From the NCBI RefSeq assembly GCF_016734815.1, contig NZ_JAERQF010000001.1:186001-250000 (forward strand): a stretch of DNA of 64,000 nt, read 5' to 3'. Positions within the stretch are counted from its first letter, which is position 1, and each line of letters starts with the position of its first letter. Below are positions 16,080-24,032 of the stretch, piece after piece. The stretch comes from Hymenobacter rubidus. GTDB taxonomy: Bacteria; Bacteroidota; Bacteroidia; Cytophagales; Hymenobacteraceae. The notes below the pieces were generated by a model, which was given only the letters and a program-made list of their open reading frames with translations, was not told the origin of the DNA and did not search any database. The translations under genes and the position numbers were made by a program.

Positions 16080-16657
16080 TAAAACTGCACCGTGGGCGCT
16101 TTGCTCGCGGCCGGGTCGGCTTCGAAATAGGGCTTGGGCGGGAAGCCGAACATGCCCGCAAACAGGTTGTTGGGGAAGGAGCGGGTGAAGGTGTTGTAGT
16201 CGTTGGTGACGGCGTTGAACTTGTTGCGCTCCACGTTGATGCGGTTTTCGGTGCCCTCAATCTGGGCCTGCAGCTCCTGGAAGTTGGCGTTGGCCTTCAG
16301 GTCGGGGTAGTTTTCGGACACGGCCAGCAGGCGCCCCAGCCCGGCCGATACCTGGCTTTGGGCTTCCTGGAACTTCTTGATGTTTTCGGGGGTGAGGTCG
16401 GCCGGGTTGAGCTGCACGCTGGTGGCCTTGGCGCGGGCTTCGATGACGCTGGTGAGGGTGCCCTGCTCAAATTTAGCGGCGCCTTTCACGGTATTCACCA
16501 GGTTGCCGATGAGGTCGTTGCGGCGCTGGTAGGCACTTTGCACGTTGCCGGCCTGGGCTTTCACGGCTTGGTCGCGCTGCACCATGCCGTTGTAGCCGCA
16601 CGACGACTGGGTGAGCAACAGGGCCAGGCCCGCGAAATAGAGAAGAAAGCGTTTCAT
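16079..16657 (-). CDS. lemA: LemA family lipoprotein
   Basis: A 192-residue LemA protein. Lipobox TQSSC (C20) follows a hydrophobic signal. The four-helix family pattern is clear: QRRNDLIGNLVNTVKG, EARAKAT, LGRLLAVSENYPDLKANANFQELQAQIEGTENRINVERNKFN, then YNTFTRSFPNN. Its role is unknown in general; it is often next to TPM-domain genes and thought to work at the membrane with them. First gene of the lemA-TPM-TPM operon. The stop codon is part of a palindromic repeat. Confidence 0.93.
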   Translation of the reverse strand: MKRFLLYFAGLALLLTQSSCGYNGMVQRDQAVKAQAGNVQSAYQRRNDLIGNLVNTVKGAAKFEQGTLTSVIEARAKATSVQLNPADLTPENIKKFQEAQSQVSAGLGRLLAVSENYPDLKANANFQELQAQIEGTENRINVERNKFNAVTNDYNTFTRSFPNNLFAGMFGFPPKPYFEADPAASKAPTVQF

Positions 16658-16848
16658 CTTGAAATGGGTTGTGAAGGGTGTTGGTGAAAGGGTTGACGGG
16701 TTTCAGAGTGCAGCGGCAAAACCTGCGGCGGGGGCGCCGGTTTGGTACCGGGCTTGGCGCAAAGTACGCAGCTTAGCCCTACTAGTTGTAGCTTGCTGCG
16801 TAGCTGCGCGTAGCGCCTGCTTTATCGTCCTCGCATCCCATCCATTAC

Positions 16849-17850
16849 ATGAAAGCCGTCATTCCCGTGGCCGGCATTGGCTCGCGCCTGCGCCCCCACA
16901 CCCACACCCAGCCCAAAAGCCTGGTGCCGGTGGCCGGCAACACCATTCTGGGCCACATCATCGACCGCCTCACCACCGCCGGGCTTACCGAATTTGTGTT
17001 CATTGTGGGCTACCTGGGCGATAAAATCGTGCGCTACGTGCGCCGCAACTACCCCGATTTGCAGGCCACCTTTGTGGTGCAGGAGCCCCGCGAGGGCCTG
17101 GGCCACGCGCTGTGGCTGGCCCGCGAAGAATTTCGGCACGACCCCGACGGCGTGCTCATCCTGCTCGGCGACACCATTGTGGACGTGGACCTGCGCGCCC
17201 TGCTGGCCACGCCCGGCTCGGTGCTGGCCGTGAAGGAGGTGAAGACGCCCAGCATGTTTGGGCTGGTAGAAACCGGCGCCAGCGGCCGGGTAAGCAAGGT
17301 GGTGGAGAAGCCCAAAATTCCGAAATCAAACTTTGCCATGGTGGGCCTCTACAAGCTGGCTTACCCCGAAAAGCTGGCCCTGGCCCTGGAATGGCTGCGC
17401 GACACCGACGTACGCACCCACGGCGAGTACCAGCTCACCGATGCGCTGATGCACCTCATCGAGCAAGGCGAGGTGATGACGACCTGCTCGGTGGACAACT
17501 GGTTCGACTGCGGGCGCAAAGACACCCTGCTCGAAGCCAACGCCCGGCTGCTCAACCAACCCGAGTTTCTGGACGACCTCGACTACTCGCAATACCCCGA
17601 TTCGGTGATTATTCCGCCGGTGAGCATCGGGCGGGGCTGCCAGATTTCGCACTCCATCATCGGCCCCAACGTGGCCATCGGCGACAAAACCATTGTCCGG
17701 AACACCATCATCAGCGACTCCATTATCGGCTCCTATTCGGAGCTGCGCTCGGCCGTGATGCACGACTGCATTGTGGGCTCCGACGCCTCGTTCCGGGGCA
17801 TGAACCACTCGCTCAACATCGGGGACAACACGGAAATTGACTACAGTTGA
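16849..17850 (+). CDS. Sugar-1-phosphate nucleotidyltransferase
   Basis: A 333-residue enzyme. N-terminal MKAVIPVAGIGSRLRPHT with PKSLVPVAG is the nucleotide-binding signature of the glucose-1-phosphate thymidylyl/uridylyl transferase family; GDTIVDVD has the metal-binding Asp, VVEKP the sugar site. The C-terminal third shows left-handed beta-helix hexapeptides (IGRGCQISHSIIGPNVAIGD). It makes an NDP-sugar for cell-surface glycans. GlmU-like acetyltransfer is less likely since the helix is short. The gene is alone on its strand, divergent from lemA. Confidence 0.85.
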   Translation: MKAVIPVAGIGSRLRPHTHTQPKSLVPVAGNTILGHIIDRLTTAGLTEFVFIVGYLGDKIVRYVRRNYPDLQATFVVQEPREGLGHALWLAREEFRHDPDGVLILLGDTIVDVDLRALLATPGSVLAVKEVKTPSMFGLVETGASGRVSKVVEKPKIPKSNFAMVGLYKLAYPEKLALALEWLRDTDVRTHGEYQLTDALMHLIEQGEVMTTCSVDNWFDCGRKDTLLEANARLLNQPEFLDDLDYSQYPDSVIIPPVSIGRGCQISHSIIGPNVAIGDKTIVRNTIISDSIIGSYSELRSAVMHDCIVGSDASFRGMNHSLNIGDNTEIDYS

Positions 17851-18080
17851 TTACAAACGGTTTCTCTGAAAAATGCTATTTTACCCAGGCTTTTGGCTAG
17901 TTTGGTGAAATCGGAGCCACGTCGGAGCTTCCCCTGATAAACACCGGAGCCAAGCCAGTTATGGCAAAACCGGAATAGTGCTAAAAGACAGCTGCTTCAG
18001 GATGTCGCATATTTTCCAGCCGTTTTCAAGTGTTTGTTTTGCAGAATGACTACCTCAAAAGCATTGTTTTTAACCGCTAC

Positions 18081-19523
18081 ATGACCACCGCCGACGTAGT
18101 AGAGCGTTTATTGAGCCAGCCCGAAAGCATCAACCTAGAATTCAAGCGGGCCCGTAATCAATTACCGGCGGATATTTTTGAAAGTATCTGTGCTTTTCTG
18201 AACCGGCAAGGTGGGCATCTGCTACTAGGAGTACGCAATGATGGGGTGCCAATGGGGGTAGCCGAAGAAGCCGCCGATGCCTTGCAGCGCGACTTTGCTT
18301 CGCTGAGCAACAACCCCAACAAGCTCCAGCCGGTTTTTCTGCTCGAATTGCAGCAGGTACGGGTGCGGGGTATGCTGTTGCTGTACGTATATGTGCCGCA
18401 AAGCTCCCAGGTACATCGTTCGGCCGGCGTGGTATTTGACCGGGGACACGAGGGCGATTTTAGAGTACTTGATAATACCAGCATCAGTCAGCTCTACGCG
18501 CGTAAAAGCGGTTATTACACAGAAGCCCGGATTTTTCCTTTTTTGGGGGCTTCTGCTTTCAAACCTGGTCTGCTCGACCGTGCTCGTACGCTCATCCGCA
18601 GCTACCGACCTGACCACCCGTGGCTGGCTCTTGAAGACAAGGAGCTGCTCCGAAGCGCCGGGCTTTATAAAACCGATTTCCTGACCGGCGAACAGGGATA
18701 CACGTTGGCAGCGGCACTATTGTTGGGCCGCGACGAGGTTATTCAGGATATCCTGCCCCACTTTCGCATCGATGCCCTAGTGCGCCGCCGCGACCTGGAC
18801 CGGTACGACGACCGGCTCGACATCCGCACGAACCTACTGGATGCCTACGACCAACTCATGGCCTTCACAGCCAAACATCTGCCCGACACCTTCCACTTGG
18901 AAGGAGCCCAACGGGTCAGTCTGCGCGAAAAGATATTTCGGGAGGTCGTGGCTAACCTTTTGGTGCATCGGGAATACACCAATGCGACGCCGGCCCGGCT
19001 TATTATCTACGCTGACCGCGTTGAGGTCGAAAACGCCAATAAGCCCATCAGCCACGGCCCCATCAACCCAGAACGGTTTTCGCCTTTTCCCAAAAACCCA
19101 ACCATTGCTAAATTCTTCGTACAGTTGGGCCGGGTCGAGGAGTTAGGCTCCGGGATACGCAACGTGACGCGCTACCTGAAAAGCTACCGGCCAGGTGCCA
19201 GTGCCGAATTTGTGGAAGAGGACGTTTTCCGCACGATAATTCCCGTCCCAGCTGCCGACGCTGACCTTGTACCCCTAAATCGCCTGGCGGCTATCAAGCC
19301 CTTCATCGATAAGTTGGCGACGCTTAACCTAGCTAAAAATGTCAGCAACCGGCTAGCCCAGGAACTTGGTTTTTTCTTTGCGGGCGAGCCGTTAATGGCT
19401 ACGCAAATAGCTGATTTACTGGCCATAACTCCCCGAACGGTTCGGCGCGATTTCCAGACCCTTCGAGAAGCGGGGTTGATTGAGCCGGCCGAAGAATATG
19501 GCTCCTACCGGTTGGCAAATTAG
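18081..19523 (+). CDS. AlbA_2/RecG-like ATPase with C-terminal winged helix
   Basis: A 480-residue protein. The N-terminus is an AlbA_2 (Schlafen AlbA) domain: INLEFKRA (17-24), then FLNRQGGHLLLGVRNDG (39-55). The middle matches the GHKL-type ATPase of RecG-like regulators, with EVVANLLVHREYT (about 288-300) and ELGSGIRNV. The end (about 437-473) is a winged helix (MATQIADLLAITPRTVRRDFQTL). These proteins are seen as regulators and in defence islands. The frame is open from 18030, but ATG 18081 gives the usual family start. It precedes a restriction-modification gene on the same strand, and TGTCCGTTT repeats lie just downstream. Confidence 0.8.
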   Translation: MTTADVVERLLSQPESINLEFKRARNQLPADIFESICAFLNRQGGHLLLGVRNDGVPMGVAEEAADALQRDFASLSNNPNKLQPVFLLELQQVRVRGMLLLYVYVPQSSQVHRSAGVVFDRGHEGDFRVLDNTSISQLYARKSGYYTEARIFPFLGASAFKPGLLDRARTLIRSYRPDHPWLALEDKELLRSAGLYKTDFLTGEQGYTLAAALLLGRDEVIQDILPHFRIDALVRRRDLDRYDDRLDIRTNLLDAYDQLMAFTAKHLPDTFHLEGAQRVSLREKIFREVVANLLVHREYTNATPARLIIYADRVEVENANKPISHGPINPERFSPFPKNPTIAKFFVQLGRVEELGSGIRNVTRYLKSYRPGASAEFVEEDVFRTIIPVPAADADLVPLNRLAAIKPFIDKLATLNLAKNVSNRLAQELGFFFAGEPLMATQIADLLAITPRTVRRDFQTLREAGLIEPAEEYGSYRLAN

Positions 19524-19551
19524 ATTACGCGCCACAGTGTGGCCACAGAGA

Positions 19552-19611
19552 TGTCCGTTTCAGGCCCTAAAACGGACAGCGTGTCCTACTTTCTGTCCGT
19601 TTTGTCCGTTT
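19552..19611. repeat. TGTCCGTTT repeat cluster
   Basis: TGTCCGTTT at 19552-19560, its inverse AAACGGACA at 19570-19578, then TGTCCGTTTT at 19594 and TGTCCGTTT at 19603. The last two are tandem, the first two inverted. It resembles an operator array between the winged-helix ATPase gene and the type IIG gene. Confidence 0.65.
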
Positions 19612-19661
19612 GGGCAGCGTTTGGGTTATTGGCAACAACGCTTCCTGTTGGCGGAAGCGAA

Positions 19662-19694
19662 TGAAGCCCCGGCTGCGTGAGCGGCTGGGGCTTC
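19662..19694 (+). terminator. Probable terminator hairpin
   Basis: GAAGCCCCGGCTGC and GCGGCTGGGGCTTC pair with two mismatches around GTGA. The T-run is poor (CTACTTT), so strength is uncertain. Confidence 0.5.
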
Positions 19695-19823
19695 TACTTT
19701 AAACGCCTGATGGCGAACGGTGATGCCGTCTTAGTCTATTAGCACTAATTACTAACGCATGAGTTAGCCAGCATGTACCGGACATAGCGTAGCTTAGTCG
19801 CTATATTTTATCCCCTTTCTTCA

Positions 19824-22772
19824 ATGTTTCAAGCTCCTACCAAAGACGAAGCCCGTGCCCGCATTGCGACGCTGGTTGAAAACTTCGAACGCCAGCTGCC
19901 CGACTACCACCGGGGCAGCTACAACGAAACCCAGACCCGCCGCGATTTCATCGACCCCTTCTTTCAGGCCCTGGGCTGGGACATCGACAACAGCAGTGGG
20001 GCCGCCGAAGCCTACCGTGAAGTCATTCACGAAGACAAGGTGAAGGTGGGCAAGGCCACCAAAGCGCCCGACTACTCGTTTCGGCTACCGGGCGGGCAGC
20101 GGCTGTTTTTTGTGGAGGCGAAGAAGCCCAGCGTCAAAATCAAGGAAGAAATACTGCCCGCCTACCAAGTGCGCCGCTACGGCTGGAGTGCCAAGCTGGC
20201 CCTGAGCATCCTCACCGATTTTGAGGAGCTGGCCGTGTACGACTGCACCCTGCAGCCCGCCCCCACCGACAAGGCCGCCAAGGGCCGCCTGAAGTACCTC
20301 ACGTTTCGGGAGTACGCGGCGGAGTTTGATTTCTTGTGGGACACGTTTTCGAAAGAAAGCGTGCTGCGCGGCGGCCTTGATAGGTTTGTGACCACCGGCA
20401 GCGGCAAGCGCGGCAAGGAAACCGTGGACGCCGCTTTCCTCACCACCCTGGAAGCCATGCGGGCCGAGCTGGCCCAGGGCCTGGCCACCCGCAACCGCCA
20501 CCTCGACGCCGACGAGCTGCGCTTTCTGGTGCAGATGCTGCTCGACCGCATCATTTTCCTGCGCATTGCCGAGGACCGGGGCATTGAGCCCTACGCCGAC
20601 TTGCAGGCCGTGGCCCGCGTGAAGAAAAAAGACGAAGTGTACGCCGGTCTGCTCGACCGCTTCAAGGCGGCGGCGGCCCGCTACAACTCGGGGCTGTTCG
20701 ACCTGGAGAAGGACACGCTCTCGGCCGAGGTGCGGCTCGATAATGCCGTGCTGTCCCCGTTGCTGCAACACCTCTACTACCCGGAATCGCCCTACGAATT
20801 CTCGGTGATTGGGGCCGAAATCCTGGGCTCGGCCTACGAGCGGTTCCTGGGCAAGGTCATCAGCCTGGAACCGGGCCGGGTGGTGCGCATCGACGACAAG
20901 CCGGAGGTGCGCAAGGCGGGCGGCGTGTTCTACACCCCGGCATACATCGTGAACTACATTGTGGCCGCCACCCTGGGGCCGCGCTGCACCGGCCGCACCC
21001 CGCAGGACGTGGCCAAGCTGCGGGTGCTGGACCCGGCCTGCGGCTCGGGCTCATTTCTGCTCGGGGCGTATCAGTACCTGCTCGACTGGCACCTGGCCTA
21101 CTACCAGACCCATCCCACGGCGGCCCTGCCGCCCGTGCCCACATCGGCGGGCAAGGCGGGGGCCAAAGCGCCGCCCCGGCGCGGGGGTGGCCTCACGCCG
21201 GATGGCCGGCTGAGCAGCACCGTCAAAAAAGCCATTCTGCTCAACAACATCTTCGGCGTAGACCTCGATGCGCAGGCCGTGGAAGTGACCAAGCTCTCGC
21301 TGCTGCTCAAGTGCCTGGAGGGCGAAACGTCGGCCAGCATTCAGCAGGTGCTGGGGCTGGAGCGGGTGCTGCCCACCATCGACCAGAACATTCGGGTAGG
21401 CAATTCGCTGGTCGAAACCGATTTCTACGACGGGGAAATCGACTTCGCCCCCGGCTCCGAAAAAACCGTGAAGCCCTTCGGCTGGCACGACGAGTTTGCG
21501 GCCGTGTTCAAGCAGGGCGGGTTCGATGTGGTGATTGGGAACCCGCCGTATGATGTGTTGGAAAAAGAACGACTCGGTGACGGCGACCCGCACGAATTTG
21601 TACATCAATACCTCATAGACCGACCTGAATATCAGCCTGCGTTAGGTGGAAAGCTCAATCTGTTTCGATTCTTCATTGTCAAGTTTGTGAACTTGTGCAA
21701 AGCAGATGGTCGGTTTGGAATGATAATCCCCTTATCCATCCTAGCAGATATTAGCTGTGCCAGTAGCCGGGATTTTATTCTGAAATCCAGTGAAAATTTG
21801 CAATTCGATTGCTTCCCTCAAAAAGATGATGTTGCCAGAAGGGTATTTACTGATGCTAAATTATCCACAGTAGTTATTACAGCAGTAAAGAATAAAACAA
21901 AGCCCTCTTCGACCTTCCGAATTCGGACATTCCCAGGTAACAGTCTTGATGAGGAGCATAAGAAGGCTCTTATTGAAACGATAAACCTTAAAAAAATAGA
22001 CAGTAAAAACCTGCCAATACCCTTACTTGATGAAGCAGATTGGTTGGTATTGCGCAATATCTATTCTCTCCCTAATGTGGTTAGATTAGGAAACTCCGAA
22101 ACAGGTTTTAAGGTCACTAGAGGTGAGGTTAACCAAACTATACTCCGCCAATTCATAAATGAAGACCCGTCCAATGTGAGGATGTTAAAAGGTGTTGAAG
22201 TTGGGCGTTACAAGCAGAACTCCAAACTGAGCCAAGGAAAAAAGGAGTGGTTTGATGAAAAGGAATTTCTTAAAAAGAACTCACCTAAAAGCATAATAAA
22301 GCTGCGTCGTATCGCTACCCAGCGAATCACAGGTGTCGATGAAAAGTTGCGAATTGTTGCCACCATCATTGAACCGAACTGCTACTTTGCTGACTCCACT
22401 AATTCAGTTGTCAAACTAGAAGCTGGTGAATATGACTTGCGCTATTTACTAGGGCTGCTGAACTCAAAACTGTTTCAATGGCGGTTCAAACTCACTAGCA
22501 CGAACAATAATGTGGGCACTAATGAGCTGGATGCAATGCCATTTAGGTTACTCAAAACCCCCACCGACAAAATGAAGCACGACGAAGTAGTGGGCCTGGT
22601 CGACCAGCTGCTGGCCGGCTACGCGGGACTGGCGGGGCACAAGCTGGCGGCGGCCAAAGAGCAGGCGCAGGCGAAGCTGCGGCACCTAGAGCGCCGCCTC
22701 GACGGGCTGGTGTACGACCTGTACCAGTTGACGGAGGAAGAACGGGCGCACGTCGCGGGGGCGATTAAATAG
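19824..22772 (+). CDS. Type IIG restriction-modification enzyme
   Basis: A 982-residue single-chain enzyme. The N-terminus has a PD-(D/E)xK nuclease candidate: D83 in APDYSF, E98 and K100 in FFVEAKK. The centre is an N6-adenine methyltransferase with motif I DPACGSGSFLLG (from about 403) and motif IV NPPY (573-576). The C-terminal part is the target-recognition domain, ending in a helical region (LAAAKEQAQAKLRHLERRLDGLVYDLYQL). It would methylate and cut at one recognition site, defending against foreign DNA. Base composition drops sharply from just after NPPY to about 22550, suggesting a swapped recognition segment. No partner restriction or specificity gene is present, as expected for this class. 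Key residues look intact. Confidence 0.9.
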   Translation: MFQAPTKDEARARIATLVENFERQLPDYHRGSYNETQTRRDFIDPFFQALGWDIDNSSGAAEAYREVIHEDKVKVGKATKAPDYSFRLPGGQRLFFVEAKKPSVKIKEEILPAYQVRRYGWSAKLALSILTDFEELAVYDCTLQPAPTDKAAKGRLKYLTFREYAAEFDFLWDTFSKESVLRGGLDRFVTTGSGKRGKETVDAAFLTTLEAMRAELAQGLATRNRHLDADELRFLVQMLLDRIIFLRIAEDRGIEPYADLQAVARVKKKDEVYAGLLDRFKAAAARYNSGLFDLEKDTLSAEVRLDNAVLSPLLQHLYYPESPYEFSVIGAEILGSAYERFLGKVISLEPGRVVRIDDKPEVRKAGGVFYTPAYIVNYIVAATLGPRCTGRTPQDVAKLRVLDPACGSGSFLLGAYQYLLDWHLAYYQTHPTAALPPVPTSAGKAGAKAPPRRGGGLTPDGRLSSTVKKAILLNNIFGVDLDAQAVEVTKLSLLLKCLEGETSASIQQVLGLERVLPTIDQNIRVGNSLVETDFYDGEIDFAPGSEKTVKPFGWHDEFAAVFKQGGFDVVIGNPPYDVLEKERLGDGDPHEFVHQYLIDRPEYQPALGGKLNLFRFFIVKFVNLCKADGRFGMIIPLSILADISCASSRDFILKSSENLQFDCFPQKDDVARRVFTDAKLSTVVITAVKNKTKPSSTFRIRTFPGNSLDEEHKKALIETINLKKIDSKNLPIPLLDEADWLVLRNIYSLPNVVRLGNSETGFKVTRGEVNQTILRQFINEDPSNVRMLKGVEVGRYKQNSKLSQGKKEWFDEKEFLKKNSPKSIIKLRRIATQRITGVDEKLRIVATIIEPNCYFADSTNSVVKLEAGEYDLRYLLGLLNSKLFQWRFKLTSTNNNVGTNELDAMPFRLLKTPTDKMKHDEVVGLVDQLLAGYAGLAGHKLAAAKEQAQAKLRHLERRLDGLVYDLYQLTEEERAHVAGAIK
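21590..22550 (+). other. AT-rich recognition segment inside the type IIG gene
   Basis: Reading frame is unbroken, but composition changes abruptly. A counted sample inside (21841-21900) has 18 G+C in 60 bases; a sample in the methyltransferase-side part (20521-20580) has 37 in 60. Codon use follows, with many AAA, ATT and TTA codons. The borders coincide with the end of the catalytic core and the start of the C-terminal helices. Confidence 0.85.
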
Positions 22773-22864
22773 TAATCGCCTTGGCGGGGCGCCTCACCCT
22801 CATAGTACCAATCTCATAATAAATAGCGCCCAACACCGTACTTTCGGCCAAAACCGCGCTGCTT

Positions 22865-23959
22865 ATGACTTTCCGCTTTGTCTTAGCCCCACTTTTGGCC
22901 TTCGTGCTACTCACGAACCCGCTTCGTGCCCAAACGCCCTTGGGCCAGCCTTCACTCGACGAAGCCAAGGTGCAAATCTGGTGCGCCACGGTGCGCTTCG
23001 TGTACGACGACGCCGGCCGGCCCAACCTTAAGAGCAGCGTGCGTTGCGAAGGCGGCAACCTCGACGCCCTGGCCGCCAGCATCCGACCCGACAGCCTGCG
23101 CGTGTACAGCTTGCTGTACCAGCCCATTGAGGGCCGGGGCGCTATTTACCAGGGCAAAAAAGACAACCCTGCCCGGCTGGCGGCCCTGGCCAAAGCCATT
23201 GTGAACAAGCTGAAAGGCTCGCCGGCCCGCCGCAAAGACCCCGCCCGCATGGCCCGCGTGGCCGCCCTCGAAACCGCCCTCACCAACTACGTGGCCTCGG
23301 GCACGCCCTTGGGCGATGTGCACGCCGCCATGACGCCCGAAGCCCCCGATACCGCCGTGGCCGCCGGCACCCCTCTCGGCCCGGCCGAAGCGGCCGAAGC
23401 CCAGACTGCCGCCGAGCGCGACGCTGTGGGCGCCTCGGCCACGACTTCGACCAGCACCGAAAGCCTGCTCATGCGCTTTGCCGCCCCGCTGGCCCTGATT
23501 CTGGCCATTCTGAGTTTGGTGCTGTACGTGATGCTGCGCGTGACGCTGGGCCAATGGCGCCGCCAGCAGCGCCGCGAAACCCTCACGGCCAAGCAGGCTG
23601 CCACCGCCGCCCAGGCCGCCGCCGCCGAAACCAGCGCCGCCGTAGCCGACTCGGCCGCCCGGGTGAAGCGCGCCGAAGCATTGGCGGCGGCGGCGGCCGA
23701 AGCCCATCCTGCACCCGCCGCCCCGGCCCCCGACCAGCTCAGCCCCGCCCAGCGCCTGGAAGTGGAGCGCCTGGTGAGCCAGCGCGTAGACGAGGAGCTG
23801 CGCTGGCTGCGCGCCAACCTGCCCGAACTGGTAGCTGCGGCCGTGGCAGCTCCTGTGCCGGCCGCCGAAACGCCGGCCTCCCGGACACCGGCGGCAACCG
23901 AGGCGCCTGCGCCGGAAAGCACAGCGCCGCCCGTTGCGGATGACGTGCAGATGGATTAA
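22865..23959 (+). CDS. Exported membrane-anchored Ala-rich protein
   Basis: A 364-residue protein: signal peptide ending in RAQ (about 23), a globular region of about 150 residues with two Cys (IWCATVRF and SSVRCEGG), a single membrane helix (FAAPLALILAILSLVLYVMLRV, about 205-226), then an Ala-rich coiled coil (TAKQAATAAQAAAAE) and a Pro-rich tail. The topology would place the N-terminal domain in the periplasm and the coiled coil in the cytoplasm. No family is recognised. It lies between the type IIG gene and a peptidase gene with no visible operon link. A TACTTTCG sequence (one mismatch from TAnnTTTG) lies 21 bases upstream. Confidence 0.65.
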   Translation: MTFRFVLAPLLAFVLLTNPLRAQTPLGQPSLDEAKVQIWCATVRFVYDDAGRPNLKSSVRCEGGNLDALAASIRPDSLRVYSLLYQPIEGRGAIYQGKKDNPARLAALAKAIVNKLKGSPARRKDPARMARVAALETALTNYVASGTPLGDVHAAMTPEAPDTAVAAGTPLGPAEAAEAQTAAERDAVGASATTSTSTESLLMRFAAPLALILAILSLVLYVMLRVTLGQWRRQQRRETLTAKQAATAAQAAAAETSAAVADSAARVKRAEALAAAAAEAHPAPAAPAPDQLSPAQRLEVERLVSQRVDEELRWLRANLPELVAAAVAAPVPAAETPASRTPAATEAPAPESTAPPVADDVQMD

Positions 23960-24032
23960 TTTACGGGATACCAGCGCCTTTCTTTTCTGCCTCGCTTCGA
24001 CCAGCAACAGTCCGCCCTTTTCCTCGTTTTCT

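Larger units (their letters stand above)
19524..19823 (+). other. 300-bp intergenic stretch between accessory genes
   Basis: Holds TGTCCGTTT repeats, a terminator-like hairpin at 19662-19694 and a weak -7-like TATATTTT at 19802-19809, 14 bases ahead of the type IIG start. No gene is visible. Confidence 0.6.
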
